Shown in pieces: positions 1 through 8,126 of a stretch of 36,150 bases of DNA. Source of the DNA: an uncultured Bacilli bacterium (GTDB lineage Bacteria > Bacillota_I > Bacilli_A > RF39 > UBA660); NCBI GenBank assembly GCA_934098515.1, contig CAKOOK010000012.1, positions 1 to 36,150 on the forward strand. Reading direction: 5' to 3'. Position 1 is the stretch's first letter. Each line of letters begins with the position of its first letter. The position numbers and the translations under genes are program-made. The notes below the pieces were generated by a model that worked only from the letters and a program-made list of their open reading frames with translations, did not search any database and was not told the origin of the DNA.

Positions 1-24
1 TTTTACTGGATTTTTAGGGAAATT

Positions 25-61
25 AAAAAAAGAAACTCCTCTTTATTGCTAGCGAGAAGTT
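25..61 (-). terminator. Rho-independent terminator at the left edge
   Basis: Read on the minus strand, an 8-bp stem (AACTTCTC with GAGGAGTT, one G-U pair) is followed by TCTTTTTTT. It would stop transcripts coming from the AbiE operon or the gene fragment to its right. Nothing coding is visible between position 1 and this hairpin. Confidence 0.55.
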
Positions 62-109
62 ATCTTTGAATTTAACGTTTATTCTATGACACGTTTTCTT
101 AAATTTTTG

Positions 110-262
110 CCAAGAAAAAAAGCCTTACGGCTATTTCTGTCTTATATTATTTAATCTATTTCTTAAATCAACTAATGTCTTTGTTTGTTCAAGTTCAGAC
201 TCTTCCGTTTTTACTTCTTCAGTAAGAAGTTCAGATATTGAAACATCGTTTAATACAATAGG
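110..262 (-). pseudogene. Detached 3'-end copy of the Glu/Pro-rich membrane protein gene
   Basis: This 153-base stretch aligns without gaps to 1844-1996, the 3' end and terminator of the gene at 1865-2527, with about 11 mismatches by my count. Read on the minus strand it still encodes the last 40 or so residues in frame (ending SELEQTKTLVDLRNRLNNIRQK-like, stop TAG) and the same AGCC-TTAC-GGCT terminator hairpin at 121-132. It has no start codon or upstream domain, so it is a fragment and not a gene. Weaker similarity may continue to about position 71. It lies directly downstream of the AbiE operon, so that operon is bracketed by two copies of this sequence. Confidence 0.85.
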
Positions 263-320
263 ATGTATTAGTAAAGTAAAAAGACTAAATTAGTTTTAAA
301 ATTAAGCCATTTTTATATTA

Positions 321-1142
321 TTACGCTTGAAAAGTTTCCAAAGATTCAAAATATAAAATAACTCTGCTAATTACATCATTTACTGGCTTATTAATCCAAT
401 TACTTCGCGCATTGTCTAATCTAGAAATAAATCTTCTATTATTTAAAATTGTTTCTAATCTTACTATAATTTCGTTTATTGTATTTTGATTTATATTTTC
501 ATCTTTAATGATTAGTAAATCAATATATTTTAGTAATTTATCTTTTTTTAAAATATCATTATTAATAAAATAATATAAATCAAATATATCTTTATATCTA
601 GTAGAACGAATACCAAATTTTAATAAAGATTTCAGTTTCTCACATACAATTTGTTCAGGTGAATTTATAAGTAGTGATACACTACCATCAAAAATATCAA
701 AATCAAATATATACTCATCTTGTTCTAATTCAAAATATTTATGTACGCCTATATCTAGTTTTGTTTCAAGACAATTATTATAGTTATCAGTAATTGATAT
801 ATTAACACGTTTGCCATCATATAATTGATGATGTAACTTTTCAATTTTATCATTAAATTTTATTAGTATTTCCTTATCTTTTGCATTTAATTCATTAATA
901 AATTTTATTATCGAATTATCATCAAGAGAGTATTTAATAAAATCTAAATCTAAATCTCGTGTTGCACGTCTTGTACTTTTACTTATATTATGCATTACAA
1001 CGCCACCTTTAACAGTAATATTGTGTGCATATTTACTTTTACCAATTTTATATAAAATCAAGTCTTGACATACTTTTGATTGTGCATCAGCTATTTCATA
1101 CCCTAATGATAAATAATTGTTAACTAGGTCGTTTAAATTCAT
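321..1142 (-). CDS. abiEii: AbiEii/AbiGii-family nucleotidyltransferase toxin
   Basis: This is the toxin of an AbiE-type toxin-antitoxin/abortive-infection pair, a minimal nucleotidyltransferase that in characterised relatives arrests growth. The 273-residue protein shows the family core: VKGGVVM near residue 44, then a Thr-Arg-Asp-Leu-Asp-Leu-Asp stretch near 61-67 that supplies the metal-binding aspartates. A later conserved block (EQIVCEKLKSLL, then RYKDIFDLYYF) is typical of PF08843. Its ATG overlaps the abiEi stop by one base (TAATG), so the two genes are translationally coupled. The family assignment is firm; its target and whether it defends against phage are unknown here. No terminator of its own is obvious, and the duplicated hairpin at 121-132 probably ends the message. 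Confidence 0.88.
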   Translation of the reverse strand: MNLNDLVNNYLSLGYEIADAQSKVCQDLILYKIGKSKYAHNITVKGGVVMHNISKSTRRATRDLDLDFIKYSLDDNSIIKFINELNAKDKEILIKFNDKIEKLHHQLYDGKRVNISITDNYNNCLETKLDIGVHKYFELEQDEYIFDFDIFDGSVSLLINSPEQIVCEKLKSLLKFGIRSTRYKDIFDLYYFINNDILKKDKLLKYIDLLIIKDENINQNTINEIIVRLETILNNRRFISRLDNARSNWINKPVNDVISRVILYFESLETFQA

Positions 1143-1681
1143 TAAAAAACCTCATCTTGTATTATTTCAAATAGCTTATCTTCATAAGGAAAATATGACA
1201 AATATCTTTCTATTTTTTCCATATCAAGATTATCAGCAATTTTTCTATAATTTGCAATTATTTCCTTATACATATCATATCCCATTTGATTTTTACCTCT
1301 AGCAAGTTCAATAAGCATTCTTTCTTTATCATATATATTAATTGTTATGCCATTTATTTGAGTTTTAGTTATTCCAACATTAAATAAATCATCAGTTAAT
1401 CTAACTTGTTTAATAAATTTTGATCTAATTTTAATATTTTTAGTAGTTGCTAAAACAACTTTATTAGGGATAAAATCAGTTAGATTATGATAGTAATATG
1501 CTGAATCGCCATATATAACAAAATTAGGAAACTTTTTAGCAATTATTTCAATGTGATCAGCATTTGGTTTATCTGAATACAATCCATCATCTACTTTGAA
1601 ATATTGTTTTTTTTCTACTGCTTTTTGTATTTGATAATCAGATTTTAATTTTTCTTTTAATTCTTTATGAAAATATAACAT
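1142..1681 (-). CDS. abiEi: AbiEi antitoxin and transcriptional autorepressor
   Basis: This is the antitoxin partner of the downstream toxin. AbiEi proteins carry an N-terminal winged helix that represses their own operon and a C-terminal domain that neutralises AbiEii. The sequence fits: an N-terminal basic helical part, a degenerate 'DDGLYSD' wing near residues 35-42, then 'YYYHNLTDFIP' and 'GITINIYDKERMLIELARGKNQMG', a block characteristic of AbiEi_4-type proteins. I place the start at the ATG at 1681 (179 aa) because AGGTGA lies six bases upstream; the GTG at 1690 would overlap that ribosome binding site. A palindromic operator and promoter lie immediately upstream at 1699-1751. Confidence 0.85.
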   Translation of the reverse strand: MLYFHKELKEKLKSDYQIQKAVEKKQYFKVDDGLYSDKPNADHIEIIAKKFPNFVIYGDSAYYYHNLTDFIPNKVVLATTKNIKIRSKFIKQVRLTDDLFNVGITKTQINGITINIYDKERMLIELARGKNQMGYDMYKEIIANYRKIADNLDMEKIERYLSYFPYEDKLFEIIQDEVF

Positions 1682-1698
1682 TTTAATCACCTAATATA

Positions 1699-1751
1699 AT
1701 TTTAGACTAAATGACACACTTGGTCAATAGTAAATGAGTCATTTAGTCTAA
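1699..1751 (-). promoter_or_regulatory. abiE promoter inside a 14-bp inverted-repeat operator
   Basis: On the minus strand a -35 TTGACC (1722-1727) and a -10 TAAAAT (1699-1704) are 17 bp apart. A perfect 14-bp inverted repeat (TTAGACTAAATGAC at 1702-1715 and its complement at 1738-1751) brackets the -35 and overlaps the -10. AbiEi proteins are known to repress by binding inverted repeats at their promoter, so this is very probably the autoregulatory operator. Confidence 0.8.
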
Positions 1752-1843
1752 TTTTTATTATCTTGTTCTAGATTTTAACATCTACTTTCTAACCCCCGTG
1801 TCCAGTTAATTTTTACGTTTCTTTATCCTATGAGATATTTTTA

Positions 1844-1996
1844 CCAAGAAAAAAAGCCTTACGGCTATTTCTGTCTTATATTATTTAATCTGTTTCTTAA
1901 ATCAACTAATGTTTTAGTTTGTTCAAGTTCAGACTCTTCCGTTTTTACTTCTTCAGTTGGAAGTTCTGATATTGAAGCATCAGTTAAGACGATAGG
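1844..1996 (-). repeat. Second copy of the 153-bp direct repeat flanking AbiE
   Basis: This is the intact-gene copy of the sequence repeated at 110-262 in the same orientation. It covers the terminator and the last 40 or so codons of the gene at 1865-2527. The repeats are about 1.58 kb apart and enclose only abiEi and abiEii. Confidence 0.85.
1849..1868 (-). terminator. Terminator of the uppS-cdsA-rseP operon
   Basis: On the minus strand TAGCC-GTAA-GGCT is followed by TTTTTTTC. The TAG stop codon of the gene at 1865-2527 is built into the 5' arm of the stem. Confidence 0.75.
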
Positions 1997-2527
1997 TTCA
2001 TCATTACTATTGATAAGTTTACTAATATCATCAGATTCTTTATTTTCATTTATTTTAGGTAGTTCCATTTCTGGAAGTTCTTCTATAATAGGCTCCTCTT
2101 TAATAGTTTCTACTACAGGTTCCGTAATTGGTTCTATAGTATTTTCCGTTTGAGCTTCAATAGGAGTATCTTCAATTAAAGGAGCTGGTTCTGATTTATA
2201 TACTGGTTCATCCGTAATAGGTTGTTCTACTGCGTGTTCCTCGATTATTTGTGGTTCTTCTTTTACTAATTCAGTAGGTTCTGGTTTAACCTCAGTAGGT
2301 TCAGTTTTTATTTCTGGAGTTACTTCTTTAGGAGTACCAGTTTCAACTAATACTTCATCACTCTTAGCAATTTTCTTTTGAGTTTTCTTAATTCTAATAC
2401 TAGTTATAATAATAAGTAGTATTAGAATTGCTGCTAAAGCACCTAGTGCTATGTAGAAGTATATCATTGATTCTTGATTAGTATATAACTTATCTAATAT
2501 ATTATTTAATTTGTCTAAAAATTTCAT
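1865..2527 (-). CDS. Single-pass membrane protein with a Glu/Pro/Thr-rich cytoplasmic or surface tail
   Basis: I do not recognise a named family. The 220-residue protein has a short N-terminal helix, one hydrophobic membrane segment (about residues 22-45, rich in Ile, Leu and Ala), a basic stop-transfer patch (RIKKTQKK), then about 140 residues of low-complexity acidic sequence with repeating EP, PTE, KPEP and EEP units. A short conserved-looking end (LVDLRNRLNNIRQK) could form a helix. The ATG at 2527 has AAGGTG nine bases upstream. It follows rseP by about 60 bp and ends the operon. Its 3' end is duplicated at 110-262, where substitutions leave the reading frame intact. Proline- and glutamate-rich linkers of this kind often space a terminal domain from the membrane; no enzymatic motif is visible. 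Confidence 0.75.
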   Translation of the reverse strand: MKFLDKLNNILDKLYTNQESMIYFYIALGALAAILILLIIITSIRIKKTQKKIAKSDEVLVETGTPKEVTPEIKTEPTEVKPEPTELVKEEPQIIEEHAVEQPITDEPVYKSEPAPLIEDTPIEAQTENTIEPITEPVVETIKEEPIIEELPEMELPKINENKESDDISKLINSNDEPIVLTDASISELPTEEVKTEESELEQTKTLVDLRNRLNNIRQK

Positions 2528-2588
2528 TTTATATCACCTTTTTATTCTATAAATATAATATAGCAAAACTCTTAAAAAAATGCAAATT

Positions 2589-3647
2589 TTATTTAAAAAG
2601 TCTTAATATATCTTGGAATGTTATGTAAAGCATTAAAAGCATTAACAAAGCAAAACCAATCATATGAATATAGCCTTCTACTTTTTGATCTATCTTTTTT
2701 CCTCTAATCCATTCAATTAGAATAAAGAATACTCTTCCTCCATCAAATGCTGGAAATGGTAAAGCATTAATTACTGCTAAGTTAATACTTAAGTACGCAG
2801 TTAGGTATAAAACATTTACTAATCCTACCTTCATAGTTTCACCAACTATAGAGTACATACCAACAGGTCCAGCCAAATTATCAAGTGATAACTTACCAGT
2901 AAATAATGAAGTAATTGTTAACCACATGCTTGATACAATTGATCCTAGTTTAACAAATGAATATTTAACTGCACTAAAGAATCCTTTATGTACTTCAGAA
3001 CTGGCACCTATACCAAATACTTTTGTTTCTGTTCCATCTTCAGCTTTTACAGTTTTTGGTGTTACCTTATATTCCTTAATATCACCATTTTGTTTTTTTA
3101 CTGTAAATGTATAAGTATCTTCTTTATGTTTTAAGTTTAGTACTATCGTAAGTTTATCCCATGTATTTACTTTATATCCATTTACTTTAGTTACTACATC
3201 TCCTACTTCAATACCTGCATCGCTTATTGGATATCCTTCTGGAGCTGTACCTACAATTGATTTTTGTTCTGTGCTACCCCATATAAGCCCTTGGAAAAAT
3301 AAAATAATAAGAGCAAGAATAATATTATTTGTAACACCAGCAATAAGAATTAAGAATCTTTCCCACTTACTTCTATTACACATATACTGATTCTTCTTAA
3401 GCTTTAACTCACCAGCATCTTCTTCATTTTCTCCAGCCATTGCACAAAAACCACCAATTGGAAGTAATCTTATTGAATATACTGTTGGATCTTTTTTATT
3501 TTTTCTTTTAAAAGAGAATATTCTAGGCCCCATTCCAATTGCAAACTCATGAACATATACACCAACCATTTTAGCTGCAATAAAGTGTCCTAATTCATGA
3601 ACAAATACAAGTACTCCTAATATTAAAATTAATACAATTATTGTCAT
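2589..3647 (-). CDS. rseP: Site-2 intramembrane metalloprotease RseP/RasP
   Basis: This zinc metalloprotease of the inner membrane cleaves transmembrane segments of anti-sigma factors, signal-peptide remnants and similar substrates. The zinc motif HELGH lies at residues 17-21 in the first membrane helix, and the second metal site (PFPAFDGGR, about residues 298-306) in a late helix. A PDZ-like domain lies between (about 130-200, with GYPISDAGIEVGDVV). The length of 352 aa is on the short side of the family, consistent with a single PDZ domain. The AGG of its ribosome binding site lies at the end of cdsA, seven bases away. In Bacillus the gene order is uppS-cdsA-dxr-rseP; here dxr is absent between cdsA and rseP. 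Confidence 0.95.
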   Translation of the reverse strand: MTIIVLILILGVLVFVHELGHFIAAKMVGVYVHEFAIGMGPRIFSFKRKNKKDPTVYSIRLLPIGGFCAMAGENEEDAGELKLKKNQYMCNRSKWERFLILIAGVTNNIILALIILFFQGLIWGSTEQKSIVGTAPEGYPISDAGIEVGDVVTKVNGYKVNTWDKLTIVLNLKHKEDTYTFTVKKQNGDIKEYKVTPKTVKAEDGTETKVFGIGASSEVHKGFFSAVKYSFVKLGSIVSSMWLTITSLFTGKLSLDNLAGPVGMYSIVGETMKVGLVNVLYLTAYLSINLAVINALPFPAFDGGRVFFILIEWIRGKKIDQKVEGYIHMIGFALLMLLMLYITFQDILRLFK

Positions 3648-3654
3648 TTCTTAC

Positions 3655-4440
3655 CTATAACCTTTCTAAAAATATCATAAATATAATAGCAACAAATATT
3701 AGACTATCTAATCTATCTAATACACCACCATGCCCCGGAATTAAATTACTAAAGTCTTTAATATTATGTTTTCTTTTAATAGCACTAAAGAATAAATCTC
3801 CTATTTGTCCAACTACTGTCATTAAGAAAACTATTAGAATAACCGACCATAATTTACCATTTGGATTTATAAAACTAAAATAGTACATACTCATCATAAA
3901 TGTTCCCATGAGTGATCCAACTATATAGCCTTCCCAACTTTTATTTGGACTTAATTTTGTCACTTTATGTTTTCCAATTAAGCTTCCACCAACATATGCA
4001 AATGTATCAGTTATAATTGGCGTTAATACCATTAACATAAAATATTTTAAACTATATGCTCTAATTAGTATAAAATAGTTAAGACCAAGTCCTATTAAAA
4101 GTATAAACCCTAACATTTTAAAAGCATCTTCTGTTGTATATTTCCCTTTTACCTGATAAAAAACTATTGGTGTTAATATTAAAAGCATAACAATTCCAAT
4201 AATGCTATAATTTAATCCTAAAAATATATTATTAGCATCAAAATTACTAAATACTAATGTTATAAGTGCTAAAAATCCAGTTATTTTTACTGGTAATGGG
4301 TAATCATATAAATCACTCATTTCTTTAAATGCCATAACACTTACTAATCCTACAAATATTATAAACGGTATTTTACCAATTATTACTAGTGGTAAAATAA
4401 TAGCTATCATAATAGCAGCACTTATTACTCTTCTTTTCAT
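3655..4440 (-). CDS. cdsA: Phosphatidate cytidylyltransferase
   Basis: This polytopic membrane enzyme makes CDP-diacylglycerol from phosphatidic acid and CTP, the branch point to phosphatidylglycerol and cardiolipin. Multiple hydrophobic helices precede the diagnostic C-terminal signature: 'SAIKRKHNIKDFS' followed by 'NLIPGHGGVLDRLDSL', with the Lys-Arg, Lys-Asp, His-Gly-Gly and Asp-Arg-x-Asp residues all present. I start it at the ATG at 4440 (261 aa), because a perfect GGAGG lies eight bases upstream inside the uppS 3' end. The frame can be extended five codons to a TTG, but that would place the start on the ribosome binding site. It is separated from the uppS stop by one base, so coupling is likely. 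Confidence 0.95.
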   Translation of the reverse strand: MKRRVISAAIMIAIILPLVIIGKIPFIIFVGLVSVMAFKEMSDLYDYPLPVKITGFLALITLVFSNFDANNIFLGLNYSIIGIVMLLILTPIVFYQVKGKYTTEDAFKMLGFILLIGLGLNYFILIRAYSLKYFMLMVLTPIITDTFAYVGGSLIGKHKVTKLSPNKSWEGYIVGSLMGTFMMSMYYFSFINPNGKLWSVILIVFLMTVVGQIGDLFFSAIKRKHNIKDFSNLIPGHGGVLDRLDSLIFVAIIFMIFLERL

Positions 4441-4441
4441 C

Positions 4442-5125
4442 TTAATTTCCTCCAAATCTTCTATTTCTATTATTATATATTTCTAAAGCTTTATCAAATT
4501 CTTTTTCATCAAAGTCTGGAAAATATACTTTTGGAAAGTAAAATTCAGCATAACTAATCTGCCATAACATAAAGTTAGATATTCTCTCTTCCCCACTTGT
4601 TCTAATAACAAAATCTAAATCTGGTAAATCATTATATAAGTACTTACCAAAATTATCTTCTGTTACAGTTATATTTGCTTCTTTTATTTTATTTACAGCA
4701 TCAACTATTTCTCTTCTTCCACCATAGTTAAGACACACATTTAAAACTCCACCAGTATTATTTTTAGTAAGTTCTACTACATTATCAATACATTTTAATA
4801 CATCCTTACTTAAATTATCTCTTAAGCCAGATACTACTATTTTTATATTGTAATCATGAAGTTCATGTACTCTATCATTAAAGAATTTTATTATTAATCC
4901 CATTAAATAACTAACTTCTTCAGCACTTCTATTAAAGTTTTCTGTAGAAAAAGCATAAATACTTAAATATTTAACTCCTTTATCAAAGATATATTTAGCT
5001 AGGCTAATTATTCTATTTGCTCCAGCTAAATGCCCTTCAATTGTTTTTTTATTTTTTTCTTTTGCCCATCTTCGGTTACCATCCATAATGATCCCTACAT
5101 GATTAGGTACTATTATATTATTCAT
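4442..5125 (-). CDS. uppS: Undecaprenyl diphosphate synthase
   Basis: This cis-prenyltransferase elongates farnesyl diphosphate with isopentenyl diphosphate to give the C55 carrier lipid for peptidoglycan and wall polymers. The N-terminal signature HVGIIMDGNRRWAKEK (residues 9-24) contains the catalytic Asp, and the C-terminal block 'DFVIRTSGEERISNFMLWQ' followed by 'YAEFYF' is the second family signature. The length of 227 aa is normal to slightly short. The start ATG has GGTGG a few bases upstream. It heads the uppS-cdsA-rseP operon, with a candidate promoter at 5144-5172 just after the dnaE stop. Confidence 0.96.
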   Translation of the reverse strand: MNNIIVPNHVGIIMDGNRRWAKEKNKKTIEGHLAGANRIISLAKYIFDKGVKYLSIYAFSTENFNRSAEEVSYLMGLIIKFFNDRVHELHDYNIKIVVSGLRDNLSKDVLKCIDNVVELTKNNTGGVLNVCLNYGGRREIVDAVNKIKEANITVTEDNFGKYLYNDLPDLDFVIRTSGEERISNFMLWQISYAEFYFPKVYFPDFDEKEFDKALEIYNNRNRRFGGN

Positions 5126-5143
5126 AAATCCACCCTAATATCA

Positions 5144-5172
5144 ATTTTACTAAAATACTTATTAAAAGTCCA
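5144..5172 (-). promoter_or_regulatory. Candidate promoter of the uppS operon
   Basis: On the minus strand TGGACT (5167-5172), a 17-bp spacer and TAAAAT (5144-5149) precede uppS. The -35 matches the consensus at only four of six positions. The arrangement and much of the spacer (TTTAATAAGT) are shared with the promoter at 10123-10151. Confidence 0.45.
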
Positions 5173-5181
5173 TAATCTTAT

Positions 5182-8007
5182 TTATATTTTTAAAATTTCT
5201 ATTTTATTAATTATTATTTGATATCTATCTAATCTTTTCTCTACATGACCATAGATTTTTAAAAGATCACCTATTTTAATTTGATTAATAAAAATAATTC
5301 TATTTGGAAAAATAGTTGCAGATAATACTCCCGTTTCATCAGTAAGTTCTAAAAAAGCCATAGTATCACCCTTTTTAGTTTTAATTGTTTTTATTTTCTC
5401 TAAAAGACCAACTGTCTCAATATTTTTATCAAAGTATTCTTTAATGTTATTAAACTTCACACATTTATATTTACTAGCAGGATGATTACTTACATAAAAA
5501 CCAAATAGTTCAATTTCTTTTTGCATTAATTCATTTAGTGGTAGTTCTTCTACTTTAATTAACTCAGGTTTAGATACTAAAGCATCACCTACCCCACTTA
5601 CTAATTCAGCATAAATTAAAACATTTTTAAGACTTCCTAAAAGCGTATTTCTAGCACTACCCATCTCATCAAAAGCCCCAGCATAAATCAAATTTTCAAT
5701 AGTCTTAATATTTATCCCTTTATTATAAATTCTTGATACAAAATCTATAAAATCAGTAAACTTTCCTTTTTTTCTTTCCTCAGTAATTTCTTTAATAGCA
5801 ACAGGTCCAATATTTTTAATAATTGATAGTGGCATCCTAATGCCACCTTCTTCAAACGTATATACATCAGTACTTCTATTAATATCCGGTTTTAATATAT
5901 TAATCCCCAAAGTTTTAGCTTCATCAATATACTCCTTAGTTTTAGTAGTATTAATATTTATAGTTAACAAAGATGCATAAAACTCTTTTGGATAGTTTAT
6001 TTTTAAATACATCATTTGATAAGCAAGCATAGCATAAGCTACAGAATGCGACTTATTAAAACCATAACTAGCAAACTTCATAATAAGATCGTATATTCTT
6101 TCAGCATTCTCTTTTAAATAACCATTATTTACTGCTCTAGTTATAAACTTTTCTTTCTCATTTATAATAATATCTTCCTTTTTCTTAGAAATTGCTCTTC
6201 TTATAAGATCTGCTTCTGCATAAGTATATGATGCTAGTTTATTAAAGATCTGCATTATCTGTTCTTGATAAATAATAATACCATAAGTTTCTTTTAAAAT
6301 ACTTTCTAAATCTTTCTCAATATAAGTTACTTCTTCTTTACCATTTCTTCTATTAATAAATGAATCAATACTTTGCATAGGTCCCGGTCTATATAAAGCA
6401 AGTGCTAAACTTAAATCCGTAAACTTATTTGGCTTTAGCCTCCTTAAAAAACTCTTCATCCCTTCACTCTCAAACTGAAATACCCCAATAGTTTGAGCAT
6501 TACTAAAAGCATTAAATACCTTTTCATCACTTAAATCTATTTTATTAATATTTATTTTAGGGTTAATACTCTCTAAAATATTAGCTATAGTAGTTAAATC
6601 TTTAATAGCTAAAAAATCCATTTTAAGTAAACCCAAACCTTCTAAGTAGTTCATAGTATACCCTGTCAGATAATTATCACCACTTTTAATTATAGGTATT
6701 ACTTCATCAAGTTGTTTACTAGAGATTACCACACCTGCTGCATGTGTACTAACATGTTTTTTTAATCCTTCTATTTTAGTCGCTTCATAATATACTTTTT
6801 TAAGTTCTAGATTACTATTTAAAAGAGTAACAACATTTTTAGTTAGGTTTTCTTTTAATGTCTTCTTAGCATCTATTAAAGGTGAAAGACTACTTATATC
6901 AATATTTAAAATTTTAGATACAGAAAGCAGTGCTTGCTTAGAAGCAAACGTACCATACGTCATAATTGGCATAGCATTAGATGAACCATATCTTTCTTTA
7001 ACATAAGAAATCATCTCACCTCTTTTTTCAGCATCAAAATCTATATCAATATCTGGCATAGTAATTCTTCCAGGATTAAGAAAACGTTCAAAAAGAAGGT
7101 CATATTTAATCGGATCTATTTGAGTTATCCCTAAAGAATATGTTACTAAAGAACCCGCTGCAGAACCTCTTCCTGGCCCAACTAAAATATTATGAGTAAT
7201 CGCATATTTTACATAATCATAAACAATAAGAAAATAATCAGTAAACCCCATCTTTTTAATTACTGATAGTTCATATATAAGTCTTTTTTTATAATTATCT
7301 GGTACATTACCATCTAATCTTTTAGTTAACCCCTTAACAGCTAACCCTTCTAGAAATTTATAACTATCTTTAATATTAATATCATAATGAGGTATTAAAT
7401 TATCACTCGTCTTTATTTGAATATTTATCAAATCAGTAAAATGTTTATTATCAGCAGCAACTAAATAATCATCTTTATATAATTCTAAACCATCTTTAGA
7501 TTCTCCATCTATCTCCCTTAAATAAGATATATACTTAGCATCCTCTTTTTTTAAAGTACGAGCAACATTAAAGATAACTTTGTTTTTAATTCCTTTAGCA
7601 TCATCTATATTCTTTACACCTAAAAATAAATTAGAAGTTATTTTTAATAGTTCATTATAAAGATTAATGTTAGTAGTTACCAAATAGGCATTATTAATAT
7701 ATTTTGATAATACTTCTAAAGTTAGTTTATTATCTAATAAATAAGTATTTAGTTTAAATAAATCTTTTAATCCATCATAATTTTTAGCATAAATATAAAT
7801 ATGGTCATTAATAGTTACATCTAAAGCGATTAAAGGCTTAATATTATTTTTATTACATTCTTCATAAAACTCAATAGATGACGATAAATTACTATCAATA
7901 ATACCAAGAGTATCTATATTATTTGCTTTAGCATAAGTGATAAGGTCTTTAATTTTAATAAGGCTTTTCAATACTTCATAGTCAGTTTTAATACTTATTA
8001 CATCCAA
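5182..8007 (-). CDS. dnaE: DNA polymerase III alpha subunit, DnaE type
   Basis: This is a C-family replicative polymerase. In Bacillota DnaE usually works with PolC in primer extension and lagging-strand synthesis. Visible blocks are an N-terminal PHP-like domain, the palm with GPGRGSAAGS (about 277-286) and the catalytic PDIDIDFD (about 318-325), the finger/thumb block with EQIMQIF and SYGFNKSHSVAYA, a helix-hairpin-helix region, and a C-terminal OB fold (KKGDTMAFLELTDETG). The PHP domain lacks the usual His-x-His metal motif near its start, so it is probably inactive in proofreading. At about 941 aa it is shorter than typical DnaE. I choose TTG at 8007: GAGGTG lies six bases upstream, whereas the ATG at 8025 abuts a -10 box and would have no leader. 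Confidence 0.93.
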   Translation of the reverse strand: MDVISIKTDYEVLKSLIKIKDLITYAKANNIDTLGIIDSNLSSSIEFYEECNKNNIKPLIALDVTINDHIYIYAKNYDGLKDLFKLNTYLLDNKLTLEVLSKYINNAYLVTTNINLYNELLKITSNLFLGVKNIDDAKGIKNKVIFNVARTLKKEDAKYISYLREIDGESKDGLELYKDDYLVAADNKHFTDLINIQIKTSDNLIPHYDINIKDSYKFLEGLAVKGLTKRLDGNVPDNYKKRLIYELSVIKKMGFTDYFLIVYDYVKYAITHNILVGPGRGSAAGSLVTYSLGITQIDPIKYDLLFERFLNPGRITMPDIDIDFDAEKRGEMISYVKERYGSSNAMPIMTYGTFASKQALLSVSKILNIDISSLSPLIDAKKTLKENLTKNVVTLLNSNLELKKVYYEATKIEGLKKHVSTHAAGVVISSKQLDEVIPIIKSGDNYLTGYTMNYLEGLGLLKMDFLAIKDLTTIANILESINPKININKIDLSDEKVFNAFSNAQTIGVFQFESEGMKSFLRRLKPNKFTDLSLALALYRPGPMQSIDSFINRRNGKEEVTYIEKDLESILKETYGIIIYQEQIMQIFNKLASYTYAEADLIRRAISKKKEDIIINEKEKFITRAVNNGYLKENAERIYDLIMKFASYGFNKSHSVAYAMLAYQMMYLKINYPKEFYASLLTININTTKTKEYIDEAKTLGINILKPDINRSTDVYTFEEGGIRMPLSIIKNIGPVAIKEITEERKKGKFTDFIDFVSRIYNKGINIKTIENLIYAGAFDEMGSARNTLLGSLKNVLIYAELVSGVGDALVSKPELIKVEELPLNELMQKEIELFGFYVSNHPASKYKCVKFNNIKEYFDKNIETVGLLEKIKTIKTKKGDTMAFLELTDETGVLSATIFPNRIIFINQIKIGDLLKIYGHVEKRLDRYQIIINKIEILKI

Positions 8008-8029
8008 CTTTATCACCTCTTTCATTTTG

Positions 8030-8035
8030 ATTATA
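8030..8035 (-). promoter_or_regulatory. -10 element of the dnaE promoter
   Basis: On the minus strand there is a perfect TATAAT only four bases before the ATG at 8025. Transcription would start at about that ATG, which supports translation from the TTG at 8007. I see only a weak -35. Confidence 0.5.
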
Positions 8036-8066
8036 TCATTTTTACTTTAAAGTTACCATAAAGAGT

Positions 8067-8095
8067 TTGACAGACCACATATTTTATGGTAAAAT
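8067..8095 (+). promoter_or_regulatory. rpmB promoter
   Basis: A perfect -35 TTGACA (8067-8072), a 17-bp spacer and TAAAAT (8090-8095) lie 31 bases before the rpmB start. This is one of the strongest sigma-A-like promoters in the window, as expected for a ribosomal protein gene. Confidence 0.85.
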
Positions 8096-8126
8096 CTAGA
8101 AGAATTCGAATTAAGGAGGAAATATA

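Noticed and set aside
110..1996. Insertion sequence around abiE
   Set aside because: There is no transposase and no terminal inverted repeat; the flanking repeats are long, direct and derived from a host gene end. The inverted repeat at 1702-1751 is an operator and not an element end.
1830..2153. Ser-rich plus-strand ORF opposite the Glu/Pro-rich gene
   Set aside because: It is the complement of GAA/CCA-rich repeats on the other strand (giving Ser and Thr codons) and has no ribosome binding site.
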